From NCBI GenBank assembly GCA_023439125.1, contig JAEXOU010000015.1:62001-126000 (forward strand): a stretch of 64,000 bases of DNA, written 5' to 3'. The position numbers and the translations under genes were made by a program. Each line of letters opens with the position of its first letter. The first letter of the stretch is position 1. Positions 35,793 through 44,872 of this stretch are shown piece by piece. This DNA is from Bacillota bacterium. GTDB taxonomy: Bacteria > Bacillota > Clostridia > Lachnospirales > Lachnospiraceae. Under the pieces are notes generated by a model. It saw only the letters and a program-made list of their open reading frames with translations. It was not told where the DNA came from and made no database searches.

Positions 35793-36053
35793 ACTAATCT
35801 CCTCCATGTAGAAAATCTTATCATTATGTCTATTATATACTTTTTATCAGCAAAAATGAAAGACAGTATCGGCACCACGAATAAAATGTAAGGGAAGAAG
35901 TAACTAATTTGAAGTTGCATTATCGGTATATAATTTCTATGTTTCGATGGATATATATCTATATCGGTTCCAGTTTTATGGTATAATTTAGTAAATTACT
36001 ATTTTAATAACTTATAAGTAGAAAATTTGGCAGTTGCAGGAGGATTTATCAAT

Positions 36054-36563
36054 ATGGAATCAAATCGCCTTATCATTAGAAGATTTACCAATAATGATTT
36101 TCAAGACTTTTCAAATCTAATTTGTGATAAGATGAATTCAAAATACTCCGTTTATGATGAACAGTTTCCTACAGATCATGAAAGTTTAAAAGGAATCCTA
36201 TCCTTTTTACAGGATTCAGAAGATTTTTGGGCAATAGAGTTAAAGTCTGCAAAGAGAATAATAGGCTTCGTTAGTTTGAATTATGTTGATGAACAGACAA
36301 GAAATCTCGGTTATTGTATCCATACCGAATACCAAGACAACGGGTTCGCAAGTGAAGTGGTCGTGGAAATAATACGATATGCACGTGAGATGTTGAAGAT
36401 TCATAAACTGATATCTGGTACGGCAGAGGAAAACGAGCCATCAGTAAAATTACTACGAAAGACTGGATTTACTCTTGTGGACAAACACAAAGGAAGCTTT
36501 GTGAATGATAAACAAGGAAATCCGATTATATTTACAGGTTGTTCCTTTGAATATATATTCTAA
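36054..36563 (+). CDS. GNAT acetyltransferase (RimJ/RimL type)
   Basis: 169 residues with the N-terminal pattern SNRLIIRRFTNNDF, the acetyl-CoA region YCIHTEYQDNGFASEVVVEII and the C-terminal AEENEPSVKLLRKTGFTLV of the Acetyltransf_3 group. Members modify ribosomal protein N-termini or small amines. GGAGG lies ten bases before the ATG at 36054; the longer frame starts at a TTG without a ribosome site. The gene is isolated on the plus strand. Confidence 0.87.
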   Translation: MESNRLIIRRFTNNDFQDFSNLICDKMNSKYSVYDEQFPTDHESLKGILSFLQDSEDFWAIELKSAKRIIGFVSLNYVDEQTRNLGYCIHTEYQDNGFASEVVVEIIRYAREMLKIHKLISGTAEENEPSVKLLRKTGFTLVDKHKGSFVNDKQGNPIIFTGCSFEYIF

Positions 36564-36611
36564 CAACAGCATACAATCATACCACATCAGCTTACTTCAA
36601 AGAGTCTAAAG

Positions 36612-36644
36612 AAAACCCCGAAACTATTGTAGTTTCGGGGTTTT
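36612..36644. terminator. Bidirectional terminator
   Basis: A perfect 14-bp stem AAAACCCCGAAACT/AGTTTCGGGGTTTT with a 5-nt loop lies between the converging GNAT gene and the lipoprotein gene, with A- and T-runs at either end. Confidence 0.9.
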
Positions 36645-36678
36645 ATAGTTAATATCTCCTCATTACTTGTTAGCCCTA

Positions 36679-37395
36679 TTATTTCATTCTATTAATGTGT
36701 GTCTGATAATCCTCATAATACGGAGCAATATCTTCTCTTGTTAACTCAGCCACTTCCTCTGCAGAACAATCAAGATATAGTAGATCAGGAATAAACTCTT
36801 CCTCAAAATAGTGTCTCAATTTTCCCAAGTCACTTGCCTTAATATAGGCATTAGTATAGCCCGCCTCGTTCACTACCGGCAGCAAAACTGCATTGTTATT
36901 CTCATTTAACAATATAACAGCATCATATTGAGCAAACAGTGACTCGTGGTTATAAATGGCGCCTACTGTAAACTGGAGGGGCTGCTCTGTTAACTTGCAA
37001 GGCTGCACCATTATATCCCCAATTGAAAGTTTTTCATCTTTTGCAAGAGAGCTTGAGATAATGATTGGATTGCACTCATGGTTTGAAAGAATGCTAGTAT
37101 CTCCCTCTATGATTGCCGCTCTATCAAAAGACGATGTGTCAACCCTTTCAAAAGATTCTGTTGCCAAGTATGCAATCTGTCTTGATGTACCTGGGCGTTC
37201 AAATACCAGCAGAGAAAAAGGAAAAATGCTTTCTACAAACGACTCATTTTCCAATGTCACAAGTTGCTCTTTAGTTGTACAATCCACATAATAATCGTAA
37301 GCCGCAGTTCCAGAACTAGTTTTGGCTTTTGTATTGCATCCTGCCATGGCAAGAACGCTTGCCACAATCATAATTACTATTATCGCTCTTTTCAT
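36679..37395 (-). CDS. Lipoprotein resembling a MacB-type permease outer domain
   Basis: Lipobox MAGC at about residues 17-20 marks a lipoprotein. The mature part has the pattern IIISSSLAKDEKLSIGDIM and then GAIYNHESLFAQYDAVILL, very like the extracellular core of MacB/FtsX-type permeases (compare AVISSSLATNVNLHLNDYL in the permease at 52787). Here it has no permease segments. It may be a stand-alone partner domain or a decayed derivative. It lies 87 bases after the anti-sigma-like gene on the same strand and may belong to that unit. Confidence 0.65.
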   Translation of the reverse strand: MKRAIIVIMIVASVLAMAGCNTKAKTSSGTAAYDYYVDCTTKEQLVTLENESFVESIFPFSLLVFERPGTSRQIAYLATESFERVDTSSFDRAAIIEGDTSILSNHECNPIIISSSLAKDEKLSIGDIMVQPCKLTEQPLQFTVGAIYNHESLFAQYDAVILLNENNNAVLLPVVNEAGYTNAYIKASDLGKLRHYFEEEFIPDLLYLDCSAEEVAELTREDIAPYYEDYQTHINRMK

Positions 37396-37482
37396 TTCTC
37401 CTCCAACAACATGTCGTTTACGGTAACAAATATTTCAACTAATCTTACACACATAAAGCGTATAGTCTATCTGAATAACAGA

Positions 37483-38688
37483 TTACTTAATGGATTCAAT
37501 CAATTCCCATGCCTGGTTAACATCTGTCGCATAAATAGTCACTACATAGTTGCCTTGCATGAATTGGATTTTCGTTTGAGTTGTCACCTTATCAAATGGC
37601 ACAAGATTCAATATCTGCTGTCTCGTAACATTTTCGAGGTTGCCGATACACCCTTCTAAATCATAATACTCAGGTTGCGTTTCAAGACACCAGTGGATTT
37701 CTGTGCACCCATTTTGTCCCAGGGTATACTCATCGTTTTCTATCTGTTCTGCTGAAACATTTGAAATATAATGTGCCTCAACAGAAACAGGTACTCCGTT
37801 TTTCAATGTTACTGTGGATTCTCCACATAGAAAGCCGTATTGTCCGAAGTCAGGTAGATATTCTGAAAGAGCATCCGGCATGGTACTCAAATCGGAATAA
37901 GTGTAGTTATCGCCGGCGTCCATCAAAAATTGCGAGAAATCAATCGGATGCACCCAGAACCAGTCAAGCAATTCAACAACATCCTCATAACTATCGTTCC
38001 ATGAACCAGTAATTTGATACCATCCGGATTCATTTTGGAAGGTAATGGTCTTTTTTTGATTTTCACTACCTCGTACTACAATCTGAACTCCATCGCGTTC
38101 TGTTACAGTTACGGCTGGCTCAACAACATTTCCATTTTCATCGAGTTCAATTAAAATGCAATCATTAACTGCCGGTACCTCTTCATATCCTGCGGTTACA
38201 GTCAAGTCGCTGTAATGTTCAAGTCCGTCAAGATCTCTTCTGTTCCAAGATAGTACAACGCTATACAAACTCCCATCACTATTATAATGTGCTTGTGCAT
38301 TATAAATTGGATGTGTTTCCATGGCTGGTATAGTATCAATTGACTCTGATACGCTACGGTCATCAGAGAAGTCTCTACTTTCAGCATATGGAATGGCAGA
38401 ATCAGAGAAACTACTTTCAGAAGAGACACCATGATTGGAATTTGAGTATTTGAAATACTGTACAGCGGTAAACGAAGAGTTCCAGGTTTGAACAGGATTT
38501 CCATCCTGCTTATCTTGGTTATTGATTGTAATAAACACTCCAACTATAACAAGACACAGACATGCTGCCATTGCCGCCCACTTTGTCCATACCGGCTTCT
38601 TTTTGTTCGTATGAAATGCTTCTTCGGATTCTGTAATCAGGTCGTTATCAACCTCTGACATATTGTTTAGTAAATCTTTGCCTCTCAT
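37483..38688 (-). CDS. Membrane anti-sigma-like protein
   Basis: The N-terminal 45 residues (MRGKDLLNNMSEVDNDLITE) are followed by a membrane segment WAAMAACLCLVIVGVFITI, the arrangement of anti-sigma proteins common in Lachnospiraceae, and then a 330-residue extracytoplasmic part of unknown fold. The start overlaps the stop of the sigma gene by 4 bp (ATGA), so the two are coupled. It presumably holds the sigma factor at the membrane until an outside signal; that role is inferred. Confidence 0.75.
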   Translation of the reverse strand: MRGKDLLNNMSEVDNDLITESEEAFHTNKKKPVWTKWAAMAACLCLVIVGVFITINNQDKQDGNPVQTWNSSFTAVQYFKYSNSNHGVSSESSFSDSAIPYAESRDFSDDRSVSESIDTIPAMETHPIYNAQAHYNSDGSLYSVVLSWNRRDLDGLEHYSDLTVTAGYEEVPAVNDCILIELDENGNVVEPAVTVTERDGVQIVVRGSENQKKTITFQNESGWYQITGSWNDSYEDVVELLDWFWVHPIDFSQFLMDAGDNYTYSDLSTMPDALSEYLPDFGQYGFLCGESTVTLKNGVPVSVEAHYISNVSAEQIENDEYTLGQNGCTEIHWCLETQPEYYDLEGCIGNLENVTRQQILNLVPFDKVTTQTKIQFMQGNYVVTIYATDVNQAWELIESIK

Positions 38689-39245
38689 AGTGTGTAGCCC
38701 TCCTTAGTCAGGTATTTCCGGAGATCATTACGCATACGGAAGAGTGTGGTCTTTACCTTGCTCTCGGTATATCCAAACCGCCTTGCAATTGCAGACACAG
38801 AATCAAGATAATAATATCTGTGCATGAAGATGATGCGCTTCTCTTTAGCCTGCATATGCAAAAAACTACTGATAATCTCACCGAGTACAGCAGCATCCAA
38901 ACGGCTCTCTACATCATCTGGACCAGGAATGCATTGCTCCATCTCCTGTGTGAGTTCCGTAATATATGCGCTACGTTTCAAGCGCTTCCTTTCAATACAT
39001 CTGTTAATTGAAATATTTCGAATGATACGCGATAAGAACTGAAACAGATAAGTTTTGGGTTCATTTGGTGGAATACGGTTCCACGCTTCCATATATGTAT
39101 CATTTTCACATTCCTCAGACATAAACTCATCTGCTGTAATTCTGTATGAGACGGAGCGCAGTCGGTTCCCATATTTATCAGAAGTGTGGCGAATTGTCGT
39201 TTCATCCCGGCAAAGGTACAGTTCCACGATTTTCTCGTCTTCCAA
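38685..39245 (-). CDS. ECF-type RNA polymerase sigma factor
   Basis: 186 residues: region 2 (YLFQFLSRIIRNISINRCIERKR) and a C-terminal region 4 helix-turn-helix (SVSAIARRFGYTESKVKTTLFRMRNDLRKYL). Region 2 is divergent. The start codon is a TTG with AGGAGG eight to nine bases upstream. It is the first gene of a sigma, anti-sigma and perhaps lipoprotein unit, the second such module in the window. Confidence 0.87.
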   Translation of the reverse strand: MEDEKIVELYLCRDETTIRHTSDKYGNRLRSVSYRITADEFMSEECENDTYMEAWNRIPPNEPKTYLFQFLSRIIRNISINRCIERKRLKRSAYITELTQEMEQCIPGPDDVESRLDAAVLGEIISSFLHMQAKEKRIIFMHRYYYLDSVSAIARRFGYTESKVKTTLFRMRNDLRKYLTKEGYTL

Positions 39246-39371
39246 AGTTTTGACCTCCTTTCATGGATTTTTGTTTCGTAAGCCTTCACCCTATATAGCA
39301 ATTTTTTGCGAGACTTGGTTACACATTTTTTTTGCGGGTGCTGTCGATCCACTTTTCAAAGTTATCCATTA

Positions 39372-39947
39372 TCACTCTCCCGCTTTCCAGTACATACCGA
39401 TATCAAATACTTCTTTTATATTTTGATAATACTCTATGGTTATCATTTCGAATTCATCCCCACGTTTAAAACGATTCGCATTTCTTGTTATAAGTAACCT
39501 TACTTTCTTACCATCAATGTACCCCACAAGATATGTATTGTGACTTCTATAAATGTATTTTTTTTCTACGACTGCATCTGTCATTGTCGCTCTCTGTGGA
39601 CCGATTATCATATCCTTACAAGGTCCATAGATGGATAAAAACATTACTATAATAACCGTTCCTATAATAATAAATAAGTTCTTTTTGAAGATTTTTTTGA
39701 TATCGATTTTTTCTTTTTTTCTTTTGGCATTTATCACAAAAAAGAAAAGCGGTAATCCCCCGGCTGCAATGCTGACAAAAAAACGGAATACAACTTCCAT
39801 TACAAGATAACCATCCGCATCCGGAATCACGAAAAACAAAACAGCGCCCAACACTACCAAAAGTAAAATAACCCCTATACCACCAAGTAAGCCTAATAAA
39901 AGAATCAAAACCGGATGTTTTTCCAAAACAGATTTTTTCTTTGCCAT
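39372..39947 (-). CDS. Membrane protein of unknown function
   Basis: 191 residues with three membrane segments (about residues 13-40, 50-72, 90-107) and a C-terminal domain of about 75 residues rich in beta-strand (TYLVGYIDGKKVRLLITRNANRFKRGDEFEMI). That domain resembles small OB/SH3-like barrels in membrane-protein tails. No family is recognised. GGAGGGG precedes the ATG. A coupled 16-codon mini-frame overlaps its stop (39369-39319). Confidence 0.65.
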   Translation of the reverse strand: MAKKKSVLEKHPVLILLLGLLGGIGVILLLVVLGAVLFFVIPDADGYLVMEVVFRFFVSIAAGGLPLFFFVINAKRKKEKIDIKKIFKKNLFIIIGTVIIVMFLSIYGPCKDMIIGPQRATMTDAVVEKKYIYRSHNTYLVGYIDGKKVRLLITRNANRFKRGDEFEMITIEYYQNIKEVFDIGMYWKAGE

Positions 39948-40115
39948 TTAACATCCCCTCCAAAATTCAAATTTTCCATCGCCTTTATGTTACCACATTT
40001 CCCCATTAATTTCATAATATTTTTCCTTATTAACAATAAGCAGAGGCGTGTCACGTCCCTGCCATACATTAACAGAGCGAGTATATACGCACCTCAAAAA
40101 TCTTATTAAGTCTTC

Positions 40116-40301
40116 TTATTTCATTCTCAGATACAAACAATCCACTTCGTGACTGTGTAATAGCTTCGAACTATACTTACGAACATCTCTGGAAATAGTA
40201 GTTGGATTTTTATTTAATCTGCGGCTGATTTCTTTCAAGGGAAAGACTATCTTTTAAATATTTTTGTAATTCTAGCTTCGTAGGTAAAAACATTTAGACA
40301 T
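40116..40301 (-). pseudogene. Decayed IS30-type transposase N-terminus
   Basis: After GGAGGATAT an ATG opens MSKCFYL. A frameshift then gives TKLELQKYLKDSLSL, and another gives KEISRRLNKNPTTISRDVRKY before stops. Joined, these read as the start and helix-turn-helix of an IS30-family transposase (the family consensus has KEIAKxLxKxPTTISKEVRK). No catalytic DDE domain or terminal repeats are left. It lies in the 39948-40486 gap, where nothing else coding is seen. Confidence 0.7.
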
Positions 40302-40486
40302 ATATCCTCCATTCTGCCGCCAACTCTCTTAGGATATATGATTTTGAAACAATAGATAACAAAAAAGACTGGTGCTAAACAATCTTTTTGTAAGCCAAGG
40401 TGCATGTCAAAAGGACACTTTCCAACGAATTGCTTCACTGAAAAATGTCCTATAATTATTACTGATATTATAAGAGTTTAATATTA

Positions 40487-40861
40487 TTAATAGATTGATA
40501 ATTCTTTATTATATTGCTTTCTACAAATTTCCTTAACCATATCAATTAATTCTATATCATTGGTTCTTGTAAAATTTTCAGTATTATATCTTAAGTATCC
40601 GCTTCCATCTACCTTATAAAATTCATTTATTGCAACAGTCTCTATATATCCTTTAAAAGAAGCTTCACATACTTCACCACTTGCAGACTCGAGCACTTTT
40701 TGAGATATAGTAAAGAGACAATACCCATCAGCCTGATTACCTTCAAGTAAGTAAGGCTTTTTATCTACAATAAAGCACTTAACACCACAATACTGGTTGA
40801 ATTTACCTATAACTCCATTACTCAAAAATCCATTGGCAACTCTTCGTATGTGATTACTCAT
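40487..40861 (-). CDS. Hypothetical protein
   Basis: A 124-residue soluble protein, not recognised. It has mixed strand and helix, with a C-terminal helix IELIDMVKEICRKQYNKEL. GAGAGGGG lies upstream of the ATG at a rather long distance. It has no partner genes and is flanked by a transposase remnant, so it may be acquired DNA. Confidence 0.55.
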   Translation of the reverse strand: MSNHIRRVANGFLSNGVIGKFNQYCGVKCFIVDKKPYLLEGNQADGYCLFTISQKVLESASGEVCEASFKGYIETVAINEFYKVDGSGYLRYNTENFTRTNDIELIDMVKEICRKQYNKELSIY

Positions 40862-41092
40862 CTAATATTTTTCCCCTCTCACTTAGCCCGAAATTTAAAA
40901 GTTTTAAACATTAAACTTCTACATAATTAGCATAGCACACCTTATTATGTACGCATAGTAAAAATTGTAATCAGGAAGAATCTGTTCTATCTCCATTCCT
41001 CTTATGGAAACATTAGGAATGAATTGTTTCCTACTTGTTCCCTACGGTCTACTATTTTGTACTTTTCTGGACTTCTCATTACAATTCATGAT

Positions 41093-41130
41093 AAAAGAAA
41101 AACCCCAGAAACAATGAGTTTCTGAGGTTT
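41093..41130 (-). terminator. Terminator of rplM-rpsI
   Basis: A 13-bp stem AAACCTCAGAAAC/GTTTCTGGGGTTT (one G-U pair) followed on the minus strand by TTCTTTT, 27 bases after the rpsI stop. The rest of 40862-41092 is AT-rich with no gene visible. Confidence 0.85.
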
Positions 41131-41156
41131 GTAAGTTCTTTTGGTTTCCCAAATAA

Positions 41157-41549
41157 TTATCTCTTTGAGAACTGAGGAGCACGACGAGCGGCTTTTAAAC
41201 CGTACTTCTTTCTTTCCTTCATTCTTGGATCTCTTGTTAAGAAACCTGCTTTCTTTAAAGCTGGACGGTAATCACCATCTGCTTGTAAAAGGGCTCTGGA
41301 GATACCATGTCTGATTGCACCAGCTTGGCCAGTGAAACCACCACCATGAACGTTAACAAGAACGTCAAATTTGTCTGCTGTCTCTGTTAATACAAGAGGC
41401 TGACGAACGATAAGCTTTAATGTCTCAAGACCAAAATATGAATCCATATCTCTCTTATTTATAGTTACTTTACCAGTACCAGGTACAAGGTAAACTCTAG
41501 CGATACTACTTTTTCTTCTACCAGTTCCGTAATATTTTGCTTTAGCCAA
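41157..41549 (-). CDS. rpsI: 30S ribosomal protein S9 (uS9)
   Basis: 130 residues: YYGTGRRKSSIARVYLVPGTG at the start, VHGGGFTGQAGAIRHGISRALL in the middle and the basic C-terminus KYGLKAARRAPQFSKR that reaches the P-site tRNA. The start codon is TTG, with AGGAGG eight to nine bases upstream. It is co-transcribed with rplM, 25 bases away, as in nearly all bacteria. Confidence 0.98.
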   Translation of the reverse strand: MAKAKYYGTGRRKSSIARVYLVPGTGKVTINKRDMDSYFGLETLKLIVRQPLVLTETADKFDVLVNVHGGGFTGQAGAIRHGISRALLQADGDYRPALKKAGFLTRDPRMKERKKYGLKAARRAPQFSKR

Positions 41550-41574
41550 TGTTATTTCCTCCTTTCAGTCCTAA

Positions 41575-42009
41575 TTAGTATTTGATTTCAAGTACTTCTG
41601 GTTTCTGAGCTGCGTTAGCGTGCTCTGCACCAGCGTATACGTGTAATTTAGTTAACATAGCTCTTCCTAAAGGTCCCTTTGGAAGCATGCCTTTAACTGC
41701 AAGAGTAATAACATCTTCAGGTTTTTTAGCCATCATTTCCTTTAATGTTGTTTCTCTCATACCACCTGGGTAATCAGAGTGATTGTAGTAAATCTTCTGA
41801 TCCATCTTCTTACCAGTAACCTTAATCTTATCAGCATTGACTACGATTACATAATCACCTGTATCGATGTGTGGTGTGTAAATAGCCTTGTTCTTACCTC
41901 TTAAAACTTTAGCGATCTCAGAAGAGAGACGTCCTAATGTATGTCCTGTAGCATCAACTACATACCATTTTCTTTCAATTGTCGCTGGACTAGCCATAAA
42001 GCTTTTCAT
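41575..42009 (-). CDS. rplM: 50S ribosomal protein L13 (uL13)
   Basis: 144 residues with the family opening SFMASPATIERKWYVVDATG and the central GLLPKGPLGRAML-type sequence (VKGMLPKGPLGRAMLTKLHVYAG). It is a primary assembly protein of the 50S subunit. It is first in the rplM-rpsI unit with a clear promoter and a structured leader. It is separated from truA, its usual upstream neighbour, by the MBOAT/SGNH pair. Confidence 0.98.
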   Translation of the reverse strand: MKSFMASPATIERKWYVVDATGHTLGRLSSEIAKVLRGKNKAIYTPHIDTGDYVIVVNADKIKVTGKKMDQKIYYNHSDYPGGMRETTLKEMMAKKPEDVITLAVKGMLPKGPLGRAMLTKLHVYAGAEHANAAQKPEVLEIKY

Positions 42010-42054
42010 TGGTTTACCTCCTTAATAAATTCTTTTCTATATTTGTTAACATAA

Positions 42055-42097
42055 AACCGCATTCATGAAGTACATATAAATACTAGCTTTTGCGGTT
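42055..42097 (-). promoter_or_regulatory. Candidate L13 leader hairpin
   Basis: In the 100-base leader of rplM, AACCGCA and TGCGGTT form a 7-bp stem around a 29-base loop. Firmicutes are known to carry an L13-binding leader at this place (Rfam L13_leader). I cannot confirm the match to that model by eye. Confidence 0.5.
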
Positions 42098-42115
42098 ATT
42101 TTAGTCACTTCGCAA

Positions 42116-42144
42116 ATGATACAATATTATAGAATTACTGTCAA
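42116..42144 (-). promoter_or_regulatory. Promoter of rplM-rpsI
   Basis: Perfect TTGACA (42139-42144) and TATCAT (42116-42121) with a 17-base spacer on the minus strand. Confidence 0.8.
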
Positions 42145-42195
42145 GCATCAAAAACAAGATTTTTTGACTTTTTTTCAAATTTTCTAATTTGACAT

Positions 42196-42228
42196 AATAA
42201 AAAGTCACTTTCCATGTGACTTTTTATT
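42196..42228 (-). terminator. Terminator after the MBOAT/SGNH pair
   Basis: A perfect 13-bp stem AATAAAAAGTCAC/GTGACTTTTTATT with a 7-nt loop, seven bases after the stop of the SGNH gene. Confidence 0.9.
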
Positions 42229-42235
42229 GCCTATA

Positions 42236-43204
42236 TTATTTTTTTGCATTTTCAGTTTTTACAATGTATTTCTCTTCTCCTAAGATTTCACTAAAAATGA
42301 TATCTGTAAACTGTATCGCTCCAGCTTTATTCAGGTGATCACTATTTAAAAATAACTCATAGTGGTTTTCAAATCGTTGATCATGCGCATAATCATAGTA
42401 CTCCACGCCGGTATCTCGCTGTATTTGCTCAATACGACTATGAAAATCATCCAAGAATTCCTCAGAAACTAAATTTGTATACTCCTTCATAAGTGGAGTT
42501 GTAATTAGGATTGGCCGAATGCTCTTAGATTTACATAAAGTAATCATCTGATAAACAGCATCAACATTCGTCGGATTAATCATAAGCTCTCCACTTTCAT
42601 CATACTTATTCCCAATGTGACGTTCATATGCTTCTTCTGCATCCACCAATACTGCTTCCCTATTCGTTGTTCTCTGCCATGTTTCGTCATTGTGACTTAC
42701 ACTATGTCCGAAAAAAACTTGAAGTATTTCCTCCTTTGCTGACCATAAAGTGAACTCGCTTAACAACATATTTTTTATATGAAACTGCTTAATCAAATTT
42801 TTCGGTAAAATCTCATAGTATCGTTGATTCAGTGATTCATAATCAGCCTTCTGTGATTCATCAACACCATAGAAAGAAAAATAGGAAATCGGGATAAATA
42901 GAACACCATTCTCCTCTAAATCATCTTGATAATACTGTAGAATTCGATTATCATAATCCAGGCTTTGAGAAACTAAACCAAAGTTAAAACATTTACATGA
43001 TGGCTCGATATCATCATAGCAAAAACTCATCAAACCATGACTACTTCCCACATTTGCCACTCTAATATGAGGTGAGATATTCTTAAATTTATCTGTATAA
43101 TCTGAATCATTCTTGTTCTCTATCTTAAATATACCATTTAGTACAACAAAAACTGTTATCATATAAGCAAAAGCAATCATAATCTTAACAACAAATTTTC
43201 TCAT
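42236..43204 (-). CDS. SGNH/DltD-like O-acetylation partner
   Basis: A membrane-anchored extracytoplasmic protein: N-terminal segment at residues 5-25, catalytic block GSSHG near residue 54 and C-terminal NSDHLNKAGA with the Asp and His. This is the AlgJ/PatB-like pattern of SGNH esterases or transferases that move acetyl groups to a polysaccharide. It starts 5 bases after the MBOAT gene stop. The pair probably O-acetylates a wall or extracellular polymer; the acceptor is unknown. Confidence 0.8.
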   Translation of the reverse strand: MRKFVVKIMIAFAYMITVFVVLNGIFKIENKNDSDYTDKFKNISPHIRVANVGSSHGLMSFCYDDIEPSCKCFNFGLVSQSLDYDNRILQYYQDDLEENGVLFIPISYFSFYGVDESQKADYESLNQRYYEILPKNLIKQFHIKNMLLSEFTLWSAKEEILQVFFGHSVSHNDETWQRTTNREAVLVDAEEAYERHIGNKYDESGELMINPTNVDAVYQMITLCKSKSIRPILITTPLMKEYTNLVSEEFLDDFHSRIEQIQRDTGVEYYDYAHDQRFENHYELFLNSDHLNKAGAIQFTDIIFSEILGEEKYIVKTENAKK

Positions 43205-43209
43205 ACTTA

Positions 43210-44652
43210 CTAGAACTGAAAATAAATGAACTCAGTTGTAGCTCCTTTCTCTGAAAATAATATAAGAATCAGCAAAAATACAGCATACATCCCCCACCTA
43301 GCTACTGGTTTCCAATGAGTCATCTTCATTAATGCATCCTCTTTTTGCGAGAAGAATTCATAGATTACTAACACCAGCAGTACAAAGAAGATAATTACAA
43401 GAATCGACTTACTCAATTGAAGACTCTCAATTCCAAGTGTGATATAGCTTCCTACGTTCATTATGCCAACAAACATATTGGAAAACATATAATTTACGTC
43501 ATGTAAGGAATTTGCCCGAAAAAAGATCCAAGCAAAGCTACAGAAGGTAAACGTAAAGACAACTCCAACAAACAACCTAATACTAGACTTTTTTCCACTT
43601 CGATTTTTCTTTGTTATTAAGTTCTCTGCTACTTGTCCTAATCCATGGGCTAACCCCCACAGTACATAGGTCCACTTCGCACCATGCCACAGTCCACTCA
43701 CTAAAAACGTGATTATAACATTGGTAGCATTACGTAGCCTACTTACACGATTCCCACCCAAAGGAATATAAACATAATCTCGAAACCAAGTACTTAACGA
43801 TATGTGCCAGCGAGACCAAAACTCATGAAGAGAAGATGAAAAGTAAGGGCTTTTGAAATTGGTCATTAGGTCAATACCAAAAAGCTTTGCAGTACCGATT
43901 GCTATATCAGAATAACCCGAAAAATCACAATATATCTGAAAGGTAAAAAATAAAGAACATAGAAGTAAAGAAAACCCTTTATATGCATCTAGAGAATTAT
44001 AGACACGGTCCACATAAATCGCTAAGGTATCCGCAATTACCATCTTCTTAAAGAAACCCCAAGCGATTAACTTTACACCATACACTGCCTGATCATATTT
44101 AAACTCGTGCTTTTCTTTAAACTGAGGGAGTAGACTTTTCGCTCGTCCAATTGGTCCTGCTACCAATTGAGGAAAGAACGTAATAAATGTAGCATAAATC
44201 CCAAAGTGATATTCAGGCTCTACCTTTCCATGATAAACATCTAATATGTAACTTACGGTCTGGAATGTATAAAATGAGATGCCAACTGGAAGTAAAAGTT
44301 TTAGGGTAATCGGATGAACCTGTAGAGCAAAAATACCTAATATATCAGTAATACTCTTACTCATGAAATTGAAATATTTAAAGACAAATAGAATTCCAAA
44401 ACTTATAAGTACTGTAGAAGCGACAAGTAACTTTTTCTTTCGTTCCGTTTCTGCTTTCCGAACAAGGATAGCACAACTGTACGACAGAATGGTCGTAAAT
44501 ACTATCAATACAATATACTTTATATTCCATGACATGTAGAAGTAATAACTCGACAATAATAGTATGCACCATCTATGCTTTTGTGGACATAACCAATATG
44601 CAGCAAATACAATTGGTAAAAATATTGCAAATGAAAGCGAGTTAAATAGCAT
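43210..44652 (-). CDS. MBOAT family O-acyltransferase (AlgI/PatA-like)
   Basis: A 480-residue polytopic membrane protein with the family blocks MLFNSLSFAIFLPIVF at the start, KYFNFM, LLPVGISFYTFQTVSYILD, FWSRWHISLSTWFRDYVY and SGLWHGAKWTYVLWG (catalytic His). It carries acyl groups across the membrane to the SGNH partner. GAGGGG precedes the ATG. It is inserted, with its partner, between truA and rplM. Confidence 0.93.
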   Translation of the reverse strand: MLFNSLSFAIFLPIVFAAYWLCPQKHRWCILLLSSYYFYMSWNIKYIVLIVFTTILSYSCAILVRKAETERKKKLLVASTVLISFGILFVFKYFNFMSKSITDILGIFALQVHPITLKLLLPVGISFYTFQTVSYILDVYHGKVEPEYHFGIYATFITFFPQLVAGPIGRAKSLLPQFKEKHEFKYDQAVYGVKLIAWGFFKKMVIADTLAIYVDRVYNSLDAYKGFSLLLCSLFFTFQIYCDFSGYSDIAIGTAKLFGIDLMTNFKSPYFSSSLHEFWSRWHISLSTWFRDYVYIPLGGNRVSRLRNATNVIITFLVSGLWHGAKWTYVLWGLAHGLGQVAENLITKKNRSGKKSSIRLFVGVVFTFTFCSFAWIFFRANSLHDVNYMFSNMFVGIMNVGSYITLGIESLQLSKSILVIIFFVLLVLVIYEFFSQKEDALMKMTHWKPVARWGMYAVFLLILILFSEKGATTEFIYFQF

Positions 44653-44792
44653 AGTTTTCCCCTCAATTTCTATAAATTAACACTTTCTACTGACCTTTTA
44701 TCTACAATAATGTTATCATATATTTGGAAATATTCAACAAATTTTAAGCTGCAAGAAAGCCCTCACATCGCATGCTTTTCCTTTCTTTAAAT

Positions 44793-44823
44793 AAAAAAAA
44801 CCACAAGATGACAATCTTATGGT
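44793..44823 (-). terminator. Terminator far downstream of truA
   Basis: ACCACAAGAT/ATCTTATGGT (one mismatch) followed on the minus strand by TTTTTTTTATTT. It is the first strong T-run terminator after truA, so the truA transcript would include the 280-bp palindrome and repeat copy I as its 3' end. Confidence 0.7.
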
Positions 44824-44872
44824 CTTTATGAATATGCTTATAGGGGTAAAAGTACTTTTCAATAAATTAATT

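Noticed and set aside
36679..37395. Truncated permease pseudogene
   Set aside because: The frame is intact with a proper lipobox and ribosome site, so it is treated as a real lipoprotein despite its permease-like domain.
39319..39369. Mini-frame MDNFEKWIDSTRKKNV overlapping the stop of the gene at 39372
   Set aside because: It has a ribosome-site-like GGGAG and could be the start of a gene broken at an A8 run, since the next frame continues VTKSRKKLL. It is only 16 codons, with no recognisable family, so it is not called.
40247..40438. 63-codon minus-strand frame
   Set aside because: It overlaps the transposase relic in another frame, and its sequence has no family features.
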